Source: Bacteroidota bacterium | GTDB lineage: Bacteria; Bacteroidota; Bacteroidia; UBA7662 | Direction of reading: 5' to 3' | Assembly: GCA_005799025.1 (NCBI GenBank) | Contig: SYHX01000073.1 | Span: forward strand, 1-56,807 | DNA: 56,807 nucleotides | Shown here: positions 45,615 to 54,121 of the stretch, one piece after another | Layout: every line of letters starts with the position of its first letter | How positions within the stretch are numbered: the stretch's first letter is position 1 | Program-made: the position numbers and the translations under genes | Notes under the pieces: generated by a model | Databases searched by the model: none | Told to the model about the DNA's origin: nothing | What the model saw: only the letters and a program-made list of their open reading frames with translations

Positions 45615-45652
45615 TAAAAAAGGGTCTACGAGACCAATGTTCGTAAACCCTT
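45615..45652 (-). terminator. Intrinsic terminator of tRNA-Pro
   Basis: On the minus strand a stem of 6 bp (AAGGGT/ACCCTT) and 5 bp (TACGA/TCGTA), separated by one mismatch, closes a 9-nt loop and runs into CCCTTTTTTA. It starts 10 bases beyond the tRNA 3' end. Confidence 0.75.
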
Positions 45653-45662
45653 GATTACCAAG

Positions 45663-45736
45663 TCGGGGTGGCCAGATTCGAACTGACGGCCTCCTGCTCC
45701 CAAAGCAGGCGCGATACCGGGCTACGCTACACCCCG
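45663..45736 (-). tRNA. tRNA-Pro (anticodon TGG)
   Basis: The minus strand folds as a 74-nt tRNA: acceptor CGGGGTG/CACCCCG with discriminator A, D arm, anticodon stem CCTGC/GCAGG around loop TTTGGGA (anticodon TGG), and TTCGAAT T loop. CCA is not encoded. A -10 box lies just upstream and a terminator downstream. Confidence 0.96.
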
Positions 45737-45745
45737 AAAAGTCGG

Positions 45746-45753
45746 CAAATATA
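45746..45753 (-). promoter_or_regulatory. -10 box of tRNA-Pro
   Basis: The minus strand reads TATATTTG (TAnnTTTG), ending 9 bases before the tRNA 5' end, so the precursor would have a very short leader. Confidence 0.5.
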
Positions 45754-45818
45754 CACGGAAAAGGCGCTTAATGGCCTCCTTGCAAGGGAACCCATGAAAG
45801 TGCCTTCACAATAATCCA

Positions 45819-47225
45819 TCAGGCAGAACACGTCGTCCCACTCACATGATCCAGACCTTCCACCGAACGAAGGGCCGAATACCCTCCTTCGATATTCACC
45901 AGATGGGTATAGCCCCGGGACTCCAGCAAGGAGACCAGTATGAGGGAACGGTAACCCCCAGCGCAATGCACCAAAGTCTTTTGGGTGAGCTGCATCGGCG
46001 GCTGGGCGATTAAAACATCGTCCAAAGGATAGAGTAAAGCCTGCTTCAAGTGACCGGCATTGTATTCCCCAGGACGACGGGCATCCAAAACAAGGGGAGA
46101 ACCCTCAGCCAAAAGGCCCGAAACATCCTGCGCTGCCACGCAAGCAGTGCTTTGGACCTCAAAATCGGCCTGATGCCAGGCCGCTACGCTGCCCTGCAAA
46201 TAACCCAGGGCCAGGTGATAGCCAACGCGAGCCAAACGGGTGACCGCTTCCTTTTCGCGGCCTTCATCGACCACCAAGAGGAATTTTTGGTGGATATCAG
46301 GGAATATACTGCCCACCCAAGGCGCGAATTGCCCATCCAATCCGACAAAAATGGAACCGGGAAGATGCGCATGGGCATAGGCCGATGGGGATCGGGTATC
46401 CAGGATCACCACTGTGGGATCGGAGGCAAGGGTTTTGAACTGAACCGGCCCCAAAGGTTGGAGTCCCCGGTCCAAAACAAGGCCCAAGGCCTCGTAACCG
46501 GCTTTGTTAAAATGCACATTGTGAGGGAAATAGGCCGGTGGTGCGGCAATTCCAGTGGTCAATTCCTTTACAAAATCCTCTTCGGTCATGTTTCCCTGTA
46601 GGGCATAGTTCACCTCCTTCTGGTGACCCAAGGTATCAAAGGTTTCTTTGCTCATGTTTTTGCCGCAAGCGGAACCGGCACCGTGGGCGGGGTAAACCAA
46701 AACCGTGTCCGGCAAAGGCATGATTTTGGAACGCAGGGAATGGTAGAGGGTGGCGGCCATTTCTTGGGGCGTTGCGGTAGCTCCAGCGGCCAAATCGGGA
46801 CGACCCACATCGCCGATAAAGAGGGTATCCCCGCTAAACAAAGCATGCGGCTGAACCCCTTCGTCCCGCAACAAATAGCAAGTACTCTCCGGCGTATGTC
46901 CCGGCGTATGCAGAACTTCGAGGCTCAGTTTCCCGAACCGCAACACCTCCCCATCCTCGGCGATATGCGCCTCAAACCCCGGCTTCGCCTCCGGGCCAAA
47001 GACCACGGTGGCCCCGGTCGCCGCCGCCAAATCCAGATGCCCCGAAACAAAATCAGCATGAAAATGCGTTTCAATCACATATTTAATGCGGGCCCCGTCC
47101 TGTTCGGCACGTTCTAAATAGGCGCTCACATCACGGAGCGGATCAATCACGACAGCCTCGCCTTCGCTTTCGATGTAGTAGGCCCCCTGGGCAAGGCAAG
47201 ACGTATACAATTGCTGTAATTTCAT
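45819..47225 (-). CDS. CstB-like persulfide dioxygenase with two rhodanese domains
   Basis: The ATG at 47225 gives 468 residues. Residues 1 to about 245 are an MBL-fold persulfide dioxygenase: ETHFHADFVSGH, HTPGHTPEST, FSGDTLFIGDVGRPDLA and VYPAHGAGSACGKNM. Two rhodanese domains follow. The first (about 265-350) lacks the cysteine (VVDEGREK), so it is probably inactive; the second (about 370-460) has HCAGGYRS with the persulfide cysteine. Such enzymes oxidise low-molecular-weight persulfides to sulfite or thiosulfate in sulfide detoxification. Its promoter overlaps the tRNA-Ser terminator. Confidence 0.9.
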   Translation of the reverse strand: MKLQQLYTSCLAQGAYYIESEGEAVVIDPLRDVSAYLERAEQDGARIKYVIETHFHADFVSGHLDLAAATGATVVFGPEAKPGFEAHIAEDGEVLRFGKLSLEVLHTPGHTPESTCYLLRDEGVQPHALFSGDTLFIGDVGRPDLAAGATATPQEMAATLYHSLRSKIMPLPDTVLVYPAHGAGSACGKNMSKETFDTLGHQKEVNYALQGNMTEEDFVKELTTGIAAPPAYFPHNVHFNKAGYEALGLVLDRGLQPLGPVQFKTLASDPTVVILDTRSPSAYAHAHLPGSIFVGLDGQFAPWVGSIFPDIHQKFLLVVDEGREKEAVTRLARVGYHLALGYLQGSVAAWHQADFEVQSTACVAAQDVSGLLAEGSPLVLDARRPGEYNAGHLKQALLYPLDDVLIAQPPMQLTQKTLVHCAGGYRSLILVSLLESRGYTHLVNIEGGYSALRSVEGLDHVSGTTCSA

Positions 47226-47246
47226 GAGAAAGGGGCGTTTATCCAA

Positions 47247-47270
47247 CAAAAATAGGGCCCTGAGGCCCTA
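47247..47270 (-). terminator. Terminator of tRNA-Ser that also forms the next gene's -10 box
   Basis: The minus strand has a perfect 7-bp stem TAGGGCC/GGCCCTA with a 4-nt loop (47270-47253), followed by TTTTTG. The last two stem bases plus the T tract read TATTTTTG (47254-47247), a TAnnTTTG box placed 22 bases before the ATG of the persulfide dioxygenase. It lies 16 bases after tRNA-Ser. Confidence 0.75.
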
Positions 47271-47285
47271 ATTCCTGAAACCCTG

Positions 47286-47372
47286 CGGTGAGAGAGGGAT
47301 TCGAACCCTCGGTACAGTTTCCCGTACGACAGTTTAGCAAACTGTTGGTTTCAGCCACTCACCCATCTCACC
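47286..47372 (-). tRNA. tRNA-Ser (anticodon GCT)
   Basis: The minus strand gives an 87-nt class II tRNA: acceptor GGTGAGA/TCTCACC with discriminator G, anticodon stem ACAGT/ACTGT around loop TTGCTAA (anticodon GCT), a long variable arm (CGTACGGGAAACTGTACC region) and T arm GAGGG-TTCGAAT-CCCTC. Confidence 0.96.
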
Positions 47373-47411
47373 TGATGCCTTTGGACTGCGCTCTGTCGGG
47401 CCAAAGGATCG

Positions 47412-47419
47412 CAAATATA
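47412..47419 (-). promoter_or_regulatory. -10 box of tRNA-Ser
   Basis: The minus strand reads TATATTTG (TAnnTTTG), 39 bases before the tRNA 5' end. A TTTG lies upstream with a 16-bp spacer. Confidence 0.5.
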
Positions 47420-47479
47420 CGCCGAAATAGACTCCCAAAAACGCCTCTGAAACGAAACAAAAGGTCCGTTTACCAATAA

Positions 47480-47717
47480 ACTGCGTCGTGATTTTGGACT
47501 CAAAGAGCCATACCCATGTCCTTCAGAAAATTAGGCCTATTCTTAATGAGCTGCCCATTCAATTTGCTGTTAGATCAACTTTAATTGATTACGGACAGGA
47601 ATCTTATTTATAAATCAATTATAGACTCTTAACAACAGATATACAGCTTATTTACTCGATAGGTTGGTAAATTCAAATGGCTTAGTGGCCATAATCAGCT
47701 AGATGGTTTTCAGATGA
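47480..47717 (+). other. A/T-rich gene-free stretch
   Basis: Stop codons occur in all frames and I see no tRNA, repeat or strong hairpin. A 48-codon open piece (47663-47806 region, GKFKWLSGHNQLDGFQMSAW) may be an earlier part of the decayed gene that follows, in another frame. Confidence 0.4.
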
Positions 47718-47948
47718 GTGCATGGCCAATCGAAATCAATTCAGATACGCCACATAACCCTCCCAGCCAAAACCTTGGTAAGCAAAACGGTTATCGGGTA
47801 TAACAATGCCATTTACACCGCCAATCCTTTCCCGTTGGACATGGACTGGAATTAAGTAACTAAATCCAATATCGAAAGAACAATCCACTACTTGGACAAA
47901 AGTACGACCACCCTTTCGGCAGGGAGGAATTTGGCCGCCGAAACCTGA
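47718..47948 (+). pseudogene. Remnant of a secreted-protein C-terminal region
   Basis: One plus-strand frame, broken only by TAA at 47853-47855, reads YNNAIYTANPFPLDMDWN, stop, VTKSNIERTIHYLDKSTTT. This is very like the 'N-P-Y-P-x-x-I-D-W, T-x-x-N-I-x-x-T-I-Y-x-x-D' signature in large T9SS-secreted proteins of Bacteroidota. No start or upstream coding frame remains. A truncated and disabled T9SS cargo gene is the simplest reading. Confidence 0.5.
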
Positions 47949-48003
47949 GGAAACTACAGATAATTAACGCTTTCAAAACTCTGCTAAATCATCCATTATC
48001 TAC

Positions 48004-48176
48004 ATGATATGGATTGTTGCTTTGACACGACAAAATAACCATGGCCCAGCCCAGCCCCCTCCCGATGACCCCAATAAAGCAGGTGGCGCAATGGGAGGCG
48101 CCGGGATTCCCGTCGACAGGGGCGCCCAAGTACCCTTATGGCGGCCGCGGTCGGCATAAGCCTGAAAAAGACCTAA
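48004..48176 (+). pseudogene. Frameshifted small PID-CTERM-like protein
   Basis: A GC-rich patch encodes PAQPPPDDPNKAGGAMGGAGIPVD in one frame (48004-48159), then, in another frame, LMAAAVGISLKKT up to TAA at 48176. Joined, these give the usual Bacteroidota end: Pro/Gly-rich region, P-[IV]-D, short hydrophobic segment, Lys-Lys. At least one frameshift separates the parts, and a normal signal peptide is not evident. The motif recognition is by eye. Confidence 0.45.
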
Positions 48177-48280
48177 AGGAAGAACCGCCTCATAATTCAC
48201 TAATCCAAGATAATTAGGCCTCCTTGCGGTCTTTGGTCAGAGACCGAAAAGAAGTAATAGGATGTGCATATCTTCATGGT

Positions 48281-49273
48281 ATGAACTGCAGAACTTCGTG
48301 GCATGATAAGAGACCGCATTCCAATGCACTGCTTTCTATTCGCGGGTATAGCATCTTCATAGCCATCTTTTGTTTGTGCTTTACGGGTTGCATCAATGCC
48401 CCTGATACTGATAGTTTTTTGAAGGATGGGTTTGAAAAACCCATCCCATCCGATGATTACCCTTCAGTTCCTCAGCGAATCCCTCCACCCAATTTAAAGC
48501 CTGGGAAATTGGTAGAAAGACAAGTATTGGACACCTTGGTTCGATGGTGGTGCTGGAAGGACTGTAGTAACCGGCTATGGACAATCTGGATTGATATCCC
48601 TCTTCATGTCCTTGAGAAATCTCGAGAAACCAGGCAACGGGTAACCCTCAACTCTTGGATACGCAACAGTCCTAATTATCAAATTATGGTAGAACATGAC
48701 GCGCCTTACATCCGCGCCTTGGCAGACAGGCTTCGAAAAATGGCATTAGCCAAGGGCCTTAATATTTCCCAAACCTCAGCGATGGTGGTGCAAATGGTCC
48801 AAAATATTCCTTATACTTTGGTGCATCCTCACAGCCACCCGGAAATGGAATCAAGAGACATTCAAAAAAATAGTCAATTCGTTCGAAAATATCATCGAAA
48901 CCCCCGGCATACTCCCCTCTCCAAAGAGCCTTTTGGAGGATGTTATGCCAATGCAGATCCGGCGGGCGTTTTGTCCCCTATTGAATTCTTAGCTGATTTT
49001 AAGGGCGATTGTGATACCCGAACGGTATTTTTATACACCCTTTTGCGATGTATGGGGCTGAAGGCCGTGGTCATGAATGGACCCGGACATTCCATGCTCG
49101 GCCTTCCCTACGCTGCCAAACAGCCCGGACTACCTTATTTGCTCCATCAAGGTCAAAAGTACTATTTTGTGGAAACTACTGTTATAGTACGAAACTCACG
49201 GTATTGCGGGCCTCATATTGGAGAAGTACCACGGAATTTTCGCGCCGAACAATGGCGTATTGTCTTGCATTAA
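48281..49273 (+). CDS. Transglutaminase-like lipoprotein
   Basis: From the ATG at 48281 the product is 330 residues with a lipobox-like FTGC after IFIAIFCLCF. The C-terminal part has a transglutaminase/cysteine-protease pattern: FKGDCDTRTVFLYTLLRCMGLKAVVMNGPGHSMLGLPY then KYYFVETT, giving a possible Cys-His-Asp/Glu triad. The middle contains MVVQMVQNIPYTL. Substrate is unknown; peptidase or cross-linking activity at the envelope is an inference. An upstream TTG at 48224 is a weaker start. A DUF350 membrane protein gene follows at 13 bases. Confidence 0.75.
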   Translation: MNCRTSWHDKRPHSNALLSIRGYSIFIAIFCLCFTGCINAPDTDSFLKDGFEKPIPSDDYPSVPQRIPPPNLKPGKLVERQVLDTLVRWWCWKDCSNRLWTIWIDIPLHVLEKSRETRQRVTLNSWIRNSPNYQIMVEHDAPYIRALADRLRKMALAKGLNISQTSAMVVQMVQNIPYTLVHPHSHPEMESRDIQKNSQFVRKYHRNPRHTPLSKEPFGGCYANADPAGVLSPIEFLADFKGDCDTRTVFLYTLLRCMGLKAVVMNGPGHSMLGLPYAAKQPGLPYLLHQGQKYYFVETTVIVRNSRYCGPHIGEVPRNFRAEQWRIVLH

Positions 49274-49286
49274 AATTTAATATATT

Positions 49287-49799
49287 ATGAGCAATATTTT
49301 GTTACCAATCGTTTACCTTCTAATCAATTTGCTATTTGGCTTGACCTTGCTAATGTTCAGCCATAGAATTTTGAGCCGCGCACTCCATAATAAACTTGGC
49401 ATTCTTCCTCAAAGTCTGGTATTTAATATTCTTGCAGGAGCCGTTATGCTATCTCTTGCTTTGCTAATCAGTCAAGGCTCAGGCCCCATGATTTCCATGA
49501 TTCAACACTTCAGTCAACACCAGAATTCTGGCTGGATACTCCATTCCGCCGGATACCTGTTGGCCTTTTATTGCTTGAGTTGTGTTTTCGCATACCTCAC
49601 GATTGCAGGTAGTGTTCGGATTTTTCATCGACTCACCGGAGACCTTGATGAAAACAATGAACTCAGGCAAGGCAATGTTGGGGTTGCACTTTTGCTTGGA
49701 ATCCTAATTTTGAGTATCACGATGCTGATAAAAAGCCCGTTGGTTGCTTTGTTTGAAGCCCTTATTCCCTATCCTGATTTGTCTTATGGTGCCTTCTAG
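49287..49799 (+). CDS. DUF350-like membrane protein
   Basis: The 170-residue protein has about four membrane helices (about 5-25, 45-65, 88-110, 130-152) and the DUF350 pattern TGDLDENNELRQGNVGVALLLGILILSITMLI, where the D-E-N-x-x-x-x-x-G-N segment is conserved. DUF350 proteins are small inner-membrane proteins of unknown function. Its close placement after a transglutaminase-like lipoprotein suggests the two act together. Confidence 0.8.
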   Translation: MSNILLPIVYLLINLLFGLTLLMFSHRILSRALHNKLGILPQSLVFNILAGAVMLSLALLISQGSGPMISMIQHFSQHQNSGWILHSAGYLLAFYCLSCVFAYLTIAGSVRIFHRLTGDLDENNELRQGNVGVALLLGILILSITMLIKSPLVALFEALIPYPDLSYGAF

Positions 49800-49851
49800 G
49801 AATTCAAATTCTTGGATACTGGCATTCGCCAAAAGTGTAGTCATACCAATT

Positions 49852-49859
49852 TAAATTTG
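49852..49859 (+). promoter_or_regulatory. -10 box before the third T9SS cargo gene
   Basis: TAAATTTG matches TAnnTTTG about 54 bases before the ATG at 49913. The region is A/T-rich and I see no -33 TTTG at the right distance. Confidence 0.4.
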
Positions 49860-49912
49860 CTACATTGACTCATTGGTAACCGAATTTAACTTTAACAGTA
49901 AAAACGTATTTA

Positions 49913-50878
49913 ATGATTTCCAAACCGTGCTCTGTGATTCAATCGAATTGGCGATGCTCTCGGTTGTCCTTGGTTCTCTTGGCTGTAGCAGTTATAGGTT
50001 GGATGATGATCAATACCCCATCAGCTGCAGCTCAATGTGCGCATAATCCCACGGTTACCCCCAATAACCTGATTTTTTGTCCCGGTGGAGGATCAGATAC
50101 CTTGTGGACCCAAAGCTACCAGGTGTACCAATGGTACAAGGATGGGGTGATTCAGCCCGGAGATACGTTCCAGTACCGAAGAGTTACCCACCTCGATGCA
50201 GGATCCATGTTCTCGGTGGATGCTACCCTGAACGGGTGCACCGAAAGATCTCCCCACGTCCTGGTGGATGGTTGGGTTTTTTTGCTCCCGGTCGTAGCCA
50301 CAGATGGTCTTCGCTTTCCTCTTTGCATTGGGGATACCCTAAGGCTCCGTCTTTTACCACCCTACACGGTCAATATCCAATGGACCAACGGGGGCGTACC
50401 CATCCCTGGTGCCACCGACGATACCCTGATCGTCACCACGGATGGGGATTATTGCGTGAGCGGAGCACCCGAATTATGCCCTGCCTTCCTTCAGCAACTT
50501 GGGGTTATACTAACTTATCGATTTGTGCCCTGCGGGTCTTCTTCTGACCCTTGGGAATCAAATTCCGCCGTAAATAACCATTCAAACCGATTGTCCTTTG
50601 GAGCTTTCCCTAATCCTTCCGCTAAACCTTATCTCTTCCTCAAAGGCAATCCTGAATTCGAGGATGGTATTTTGAAAGTCTTCGACCTCAGAGGTCAGAA
50701 TATTTTGAGCCATCCCATAACCCATAAAGATCCCAATATTCCTTGGGTCCAAAACAATGAAAGTCAAACCCATGGAATTCAAGTCGAATTACCATTTGCC
50801 CACCATGCTGGGTTCTACACCTTAGTTTGGCAAAGCCGCAGCGGATATTGGATCACCAAATGGGTCATTTCCCCCTAA
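49913..50878 (+). CDS. T9SS cargo with Ig/PKD-like domains
   Basis: The 321-residue protein has a signal peptide (LSLVLLAVAVIGWMM to AAAQ), two Ig/PKD-like domains (about 45-120, with VYQWYKDGVIQPGDTFQY, and 125-205, with VNIQWTNGGVPIPGATDDTL) rich in paired cysteines, and a T9SS type A sorting domain (FGAFPNPSAKPYLFL to KWVISP). The end resembles that of the 1,664-residue cargo (KWIISP). It lies 26 bases before the RND pump gene, but the functions appear unrelated. Confidence 0.85.
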   Translation: MISKPCSVIQSNWRCSRLSLVLLAVAVIGWMMINTPSAAAQCAHNPTVTPNNLIFCPGGGSDTLWTQSYQVYQWYKDGVIQPGDTFQYRRVTHLDAGSMFSVDATLNGCTERSPHVLVDGWVFLLPVVATDGLRFPLCIGDTLRLRLLPPYTVNIQWTNGGVPIPGATDDTLIVTTDGDYCVSGAPELCPAFLQQLGVILTYRFVPCGSSSDPWESNSAVNNHSNRLSFGAFPNPSAKPYLFLKGNPEFEDGILKVFDLRGQNILSHPITHKDPNIPWVQNNESQTHGIQVELPFAHHAGFYTLVWQSRSGYWITKWVISP

Positions 50879-50904
50879 CTAAAGCTATATCTAGGACACA
50901 ATAA

Positions 50905-53900
50905 ATGTTGCAACGTATAATTGACTTTTCTATACGTCAACCTCTTTGGGTCGCCTTGATGACAGTTGCCATGGTAATTACCGGGCTGTTTCAATTGCGT
51001 TATCTTCCTATTGATGCCGTTCCTGACATCACCAACAACCAGGTGCAAGTCATCGCCGTTTCCCCCTCACTGGGAGCAGTCGATGTGGAACGCCTTATCA
51101 CCCAGCCCCTTGAATTAGCGAATCGTAATATTCCGGGCCTAGAGGAGATTCGCAGCTTTTCGAGGATGGGATTATCGGTTATCACCTTGGTCTTTAAGGA
51201 TGATGTGGATATTTATTGGGCAAGACAACAAGTCGGCGAACGCTTGCAAGAAGCCTCCCAACAAATCCCCGAGGGCTTGGCCAATCCTTACCTCGCCCCA
51301 GTTACCACAGGTCTTGGGGAGATCTACCAATATATTCTTCGTCCAGCACCCGGCTTTGAAACCGTCCATGATCTCCGTTCCCTTAGGACCATGCAAGATT
51401 GGCTGGTACGAAGACAATTGATGAGCGTACCTGGTGTGGCCGATGTCAGCAGCTTCGGAGGCAAACTCAAACAAATTGAGGTGAGCCTGCGGCCTGGGGA
51501 TCTGCAGGCCATGGGGGTAAGCCTTAATGAAGTTTACGACGCCGTTCAATCCGCCAACCAAAATGCAGGTGGTGCCTATATCCATCAAGATGCCACCCAA
51601 TTGTCCATTCGATCCGAAGGAATGCTGCGATCGCCTGCCGATTTGGAACAAATTGTTATCAAAATCTCTCCGACGGGATTGCCCATTCTGCTCAAAGACC
51701 TTGCTGAAGTTCGACTGGGCCATGCAGTTCGTTATGGTGCCCTCACCTACAACGGGGATGGGGAAGTTGCCGGCGGTGTAGTCATGATGCTCAAAGGGCA
51801 GAATTCAGGTAAGGTAATTGCCGATGTCAAAGAAAAGATCGAAGCCATACGCTCCAACCTACCCCAAGGGGTCATCCTTGAGCCCTTTCTGGATCGAACC
51901 AAAATGGTCAACAGCGCCATCCAAACCGTGGGAGTCAACCTTGCCGAAGGAGCCCTCATTGTGGTTCTGGTCTTGGTATTCTTTTTGGGCAATTTGAGGG
52001 CTGGTCTTTTGGTGGCCTCGGTCATTCCCTTGGCCATGTTGTTTGCTGTAAGTATGATGAATTTCTTTGGTGTTAGCGGTAATCTCATGAGCTTGGGGGC
52101 TCTTGATTTTGGATTGATTGTGGATGGAGCAGTTATCGTTGTGGAGGCCGTGATGCATCGTCTTCATTCCGGGGCTTCCTTGCTGGCCGGCCGAAATCCT
52201 GCGGGTCCTGAAGCACGAACTCTGCTCCGAGAAGAAGTTCGGCGCTCTGCAGGGCGTATGATGGGTCCGGCCTTTTTTGGGCAACTCATAATCCTGATGG
52301 TGTATTTGCCCATTTTGAGCCTTCGCGGTATCGAAGGCAAGATGTTTATCCCCATGGCCCAAACCGTTTTGTTTGCCTTGCTTGGAGCTTTTCTGTTGAG
52401 CCTCACCTACATCCCCATGATGAGTAGTTTGGTTTTACGATGGAATGCCCAAGAATGGCAGGTCGGTAACCGCATCATGGCGTGGTTGACCAAGGTCCAA
52501 CAAAATGCCTTGGGGGCCTTCTTGTATCGCCCCGGGCCCTGGATGGCCGCTGTGTTGTGTCTTTTTGTCGGATCTCTTCTGTTGTTTGGAAGGTTGGGCG
52601 GTGAATTTATTCCAGACTTACCCGAAGGTGACTTTGCCGTAGAAACTAAATTGTTACCGGGATCCAACCTGGAAACATCTACCGAGGCAGTACGCCAAGC
52701 ATCAGGATTGCTCAAAGCCCGTTACCCGGAAGTCATCAAGGTTGTAGGCAAAATCGGTAGTGGAGAAATCCCCACAGACCCCATGCCCATGGAGGCCGCG
52801 GACCTGATGATTATTTTGAAGGATCCTTCGGAGTGGACCTCCGCCAAAAGTTGGGATGAACTTGCTACTAAAATGGGCCAAACACTGGAGGAAATCCCTG
52901 GAGTGGCCTTTGGTTTTCAATACCCTGTTGCAATGAGATTTAACGAACTCATGACCGGCGCCAAACAAGATGTCGTCGTCAAAATCTACGGCGAAAACCT
53001 GGACAGCCTGGCTCGGTATGGCAAACAAATGGGCGGGTTGATCAAAACCATACCAGGGGCTGAAGACGTATGGGTTGAACAAGTAGAAGGCTTGCCTCAG
53101 TTAATTGTTCGTTTGGATCGTTCCTCTTTGGCGCGATACGGCCTCAAAGTGACCGACGTGAACCGACAGGTCCAAACCGCCTATGCCGGCCTCAAAGCGG
53201 GCGAAATGTTGGAAGACGAAAAGCGTTTTGATATTGTCTTGCGTATGCCCGAAGAATTGCGGGAAAATCCCCATGCGGTACAGGAATTACCTATACATTG
53301 CCCCGATGGAACCGTACTGCCCTTACGTGAAATTGCGGAGGTTCGAACCGAAAACGGGGTCAATCAAATTCAACGTGATAATGCCAGGCGCAGATTGATG
53401 GTGGGATTCAATGTGCGCGATAGGGATGTGGAGAGCATTGTTACGGAATTGAAGCAACGCAGTCCTGCTCAAATGAACTTGGCCCCAGGCTATTTCCTCC
53501 ATTTTGGTGGAGCCTTCGAGAATTTGGAACAAGCCAAGGCAAGGCTAGCCTTGGCAGTACCCTTGGCATTGGCCATCATTCTTCTGCTTTTGTATATCGC
53601 TATGGGCTCCTTGGTCAAAATGGGTTTGGTCTTCATGACCGTTCCCTTATCCGCCATTGGGGGAGTTCTTTTGTTATGGATCAGGGACATCCCATTCAGC
53701 ATCAGTGCAGGAGTGGGTTTCATCGTTCTGTTTGGGGTTTCGGTTCTCAATGGGATTGTGCTAATCAAAGAATTCATGATCCTTCAAACGGAAGACACTC
53801 AAAAATCAATTCGCGATATTCTCCTTCAAGGAACGGCCAACCGTTTACGACCTGTCCTAATGACCGCCACCGTTGCCTCGCTTGGTTTCTTACCTATGGC

Positions 53901-54072
53901 TTTGAGCCAAGGCTCGGGGGCCGAGGTCCAAAGACCTCTAGCTACTGTGGTGATCGGCGGACTCCTTCTCGCGACCTTGATGACTCTTTTCGTGCTGCCC
54001 GCTTTGTTTCAACACCTTTATAGGACTCCTAAATTTGTTCATGAAAATCACAAGAAACTTCAAGATGCCTAA
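50905..54072 (+). CDS. CusA/CzcA-type heavy-metal RND efflux pump
   Basis: This 1,055-residue inner-membrane pump has 12 predicted membrane helices and two large periplasmic loops. The HME-RND subfamily is shown by LGALDFGLIVDGAVIVVE (about 396-413), with the two acidic residues of the proton relay in helix 4. The family exports Cu(I)/Ag(I) or Zn/Co/Ni through a tripartite complex. Which metal is not certain from the motif alone. The TolC-like factor and the adaptor follow in order, so the whole system is here. The first helix and loop (IDFSIRQPLWVALMTVAMVI) are typical. Confidence 0.95.
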   Translation: MLQRIIDFSIRQPLWVALMTVAMVITGLFQLRYLPIDAVPDITNNQVQVIAVSPSLGAVDVERLITQPLELANRNIPGLEEIRSFSRMGLSVITLVFKDDVDIYWARQQVGERLQEASQQIPEGLANPYLAPVTTGLGEIYQYILRPAPGFETVHDLRSLRTMQDWLVRRQLMSVPGVADVSSFGGKLKQIEVSLRPGDLQAMGVSLNEVYDAVQSANQNAGGAYIHQDATQLSIRSEGMLRSPADLEQIVIKISPTGLPILLKDLAEVRLGHAVRYGALTYNGDGEVAGGVVMMLKGQNSGKVIADVKEKIEAIRSNLPQGVILEPFLDRTKMVNSAIQTVGVNLAEGALIVVLVLVFFLGNLRAGLLVASVIPLAMLFAVSMMNFFGVSGNLMSLGALDFGLIVDGAVIVVEAVMHRLHSGASLLAGRNPAGPEARTLLREEVRRSAGRMMGPAFFGQLIILMVYLPILSLRGIEGKMFIPMAQTVLFALLGAFLLSLTYIPMMSSLVLRWNAQEWQVGNRIMAWLTKVQQNALGAFLYRPGPWMAAVLCLFVGSLLLFGRLGGEFIPDLPEGDFAVETKLLPGSNLETSTEAVRQASGLLKARYPEVIKVVGKIGSGEIPTDPMPMEAADLMIILKDPSEWTSAKSWDELATKMGQTLEEIPGVAFGFQYPVAMRFNELMTGAKQDVVVKIYGENLDSLARYGKQMGGLIKTIPGAEDVWVEQVEGLPQLIVRLDRSSLARYGLKVTDVNRQVQTAYAGLKAGEMLEDEKRFDIVLRMPEELRENPHAVQELPIHCPDGTVLPLREIAEVRTENGVNQIQRDNARRRLMVGFNVRDRDVESIVTELKQRSPAQMNLAPGYFLHFGGAFENLEQAKARLALAVPLALAIILLLLYIAMGSLVKMGLVFMTVPLSAIGGVLLLWIRDIPFSISAGVGFIVLFGVSVLNGIVLIKEFMILQTEDTQKSIRDILLQGTANRLRPVLMTATVASLGFLPMALSQGSGAEVQRPLATVVIGGLLLATLMTLFVLPALFQHLYRTPKFVHENHKKLQDA

Positions 54073-54121
54073 CTGTTCTCCAATATATCCAACATACCCA
54101 AGGGCTATTCTCGGAAAGAGA

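Noticed and set aside
47960..48200. Minus-strand reading LFQAYADRGRHKGT and GGGWAGPWLFCRV resembles a decayed diversity-generating retroelement (RT N-terminus and variable-protein end).
   Set aside because: The plus-strand reading explains the same bases better as a PID-CTERM-like end (PPPDDPNKAGGAMGGAGIPVD, LMAAAVGISLKK). The RT-like and variable-like parts are also in the wrong order, and no template repeat is near.
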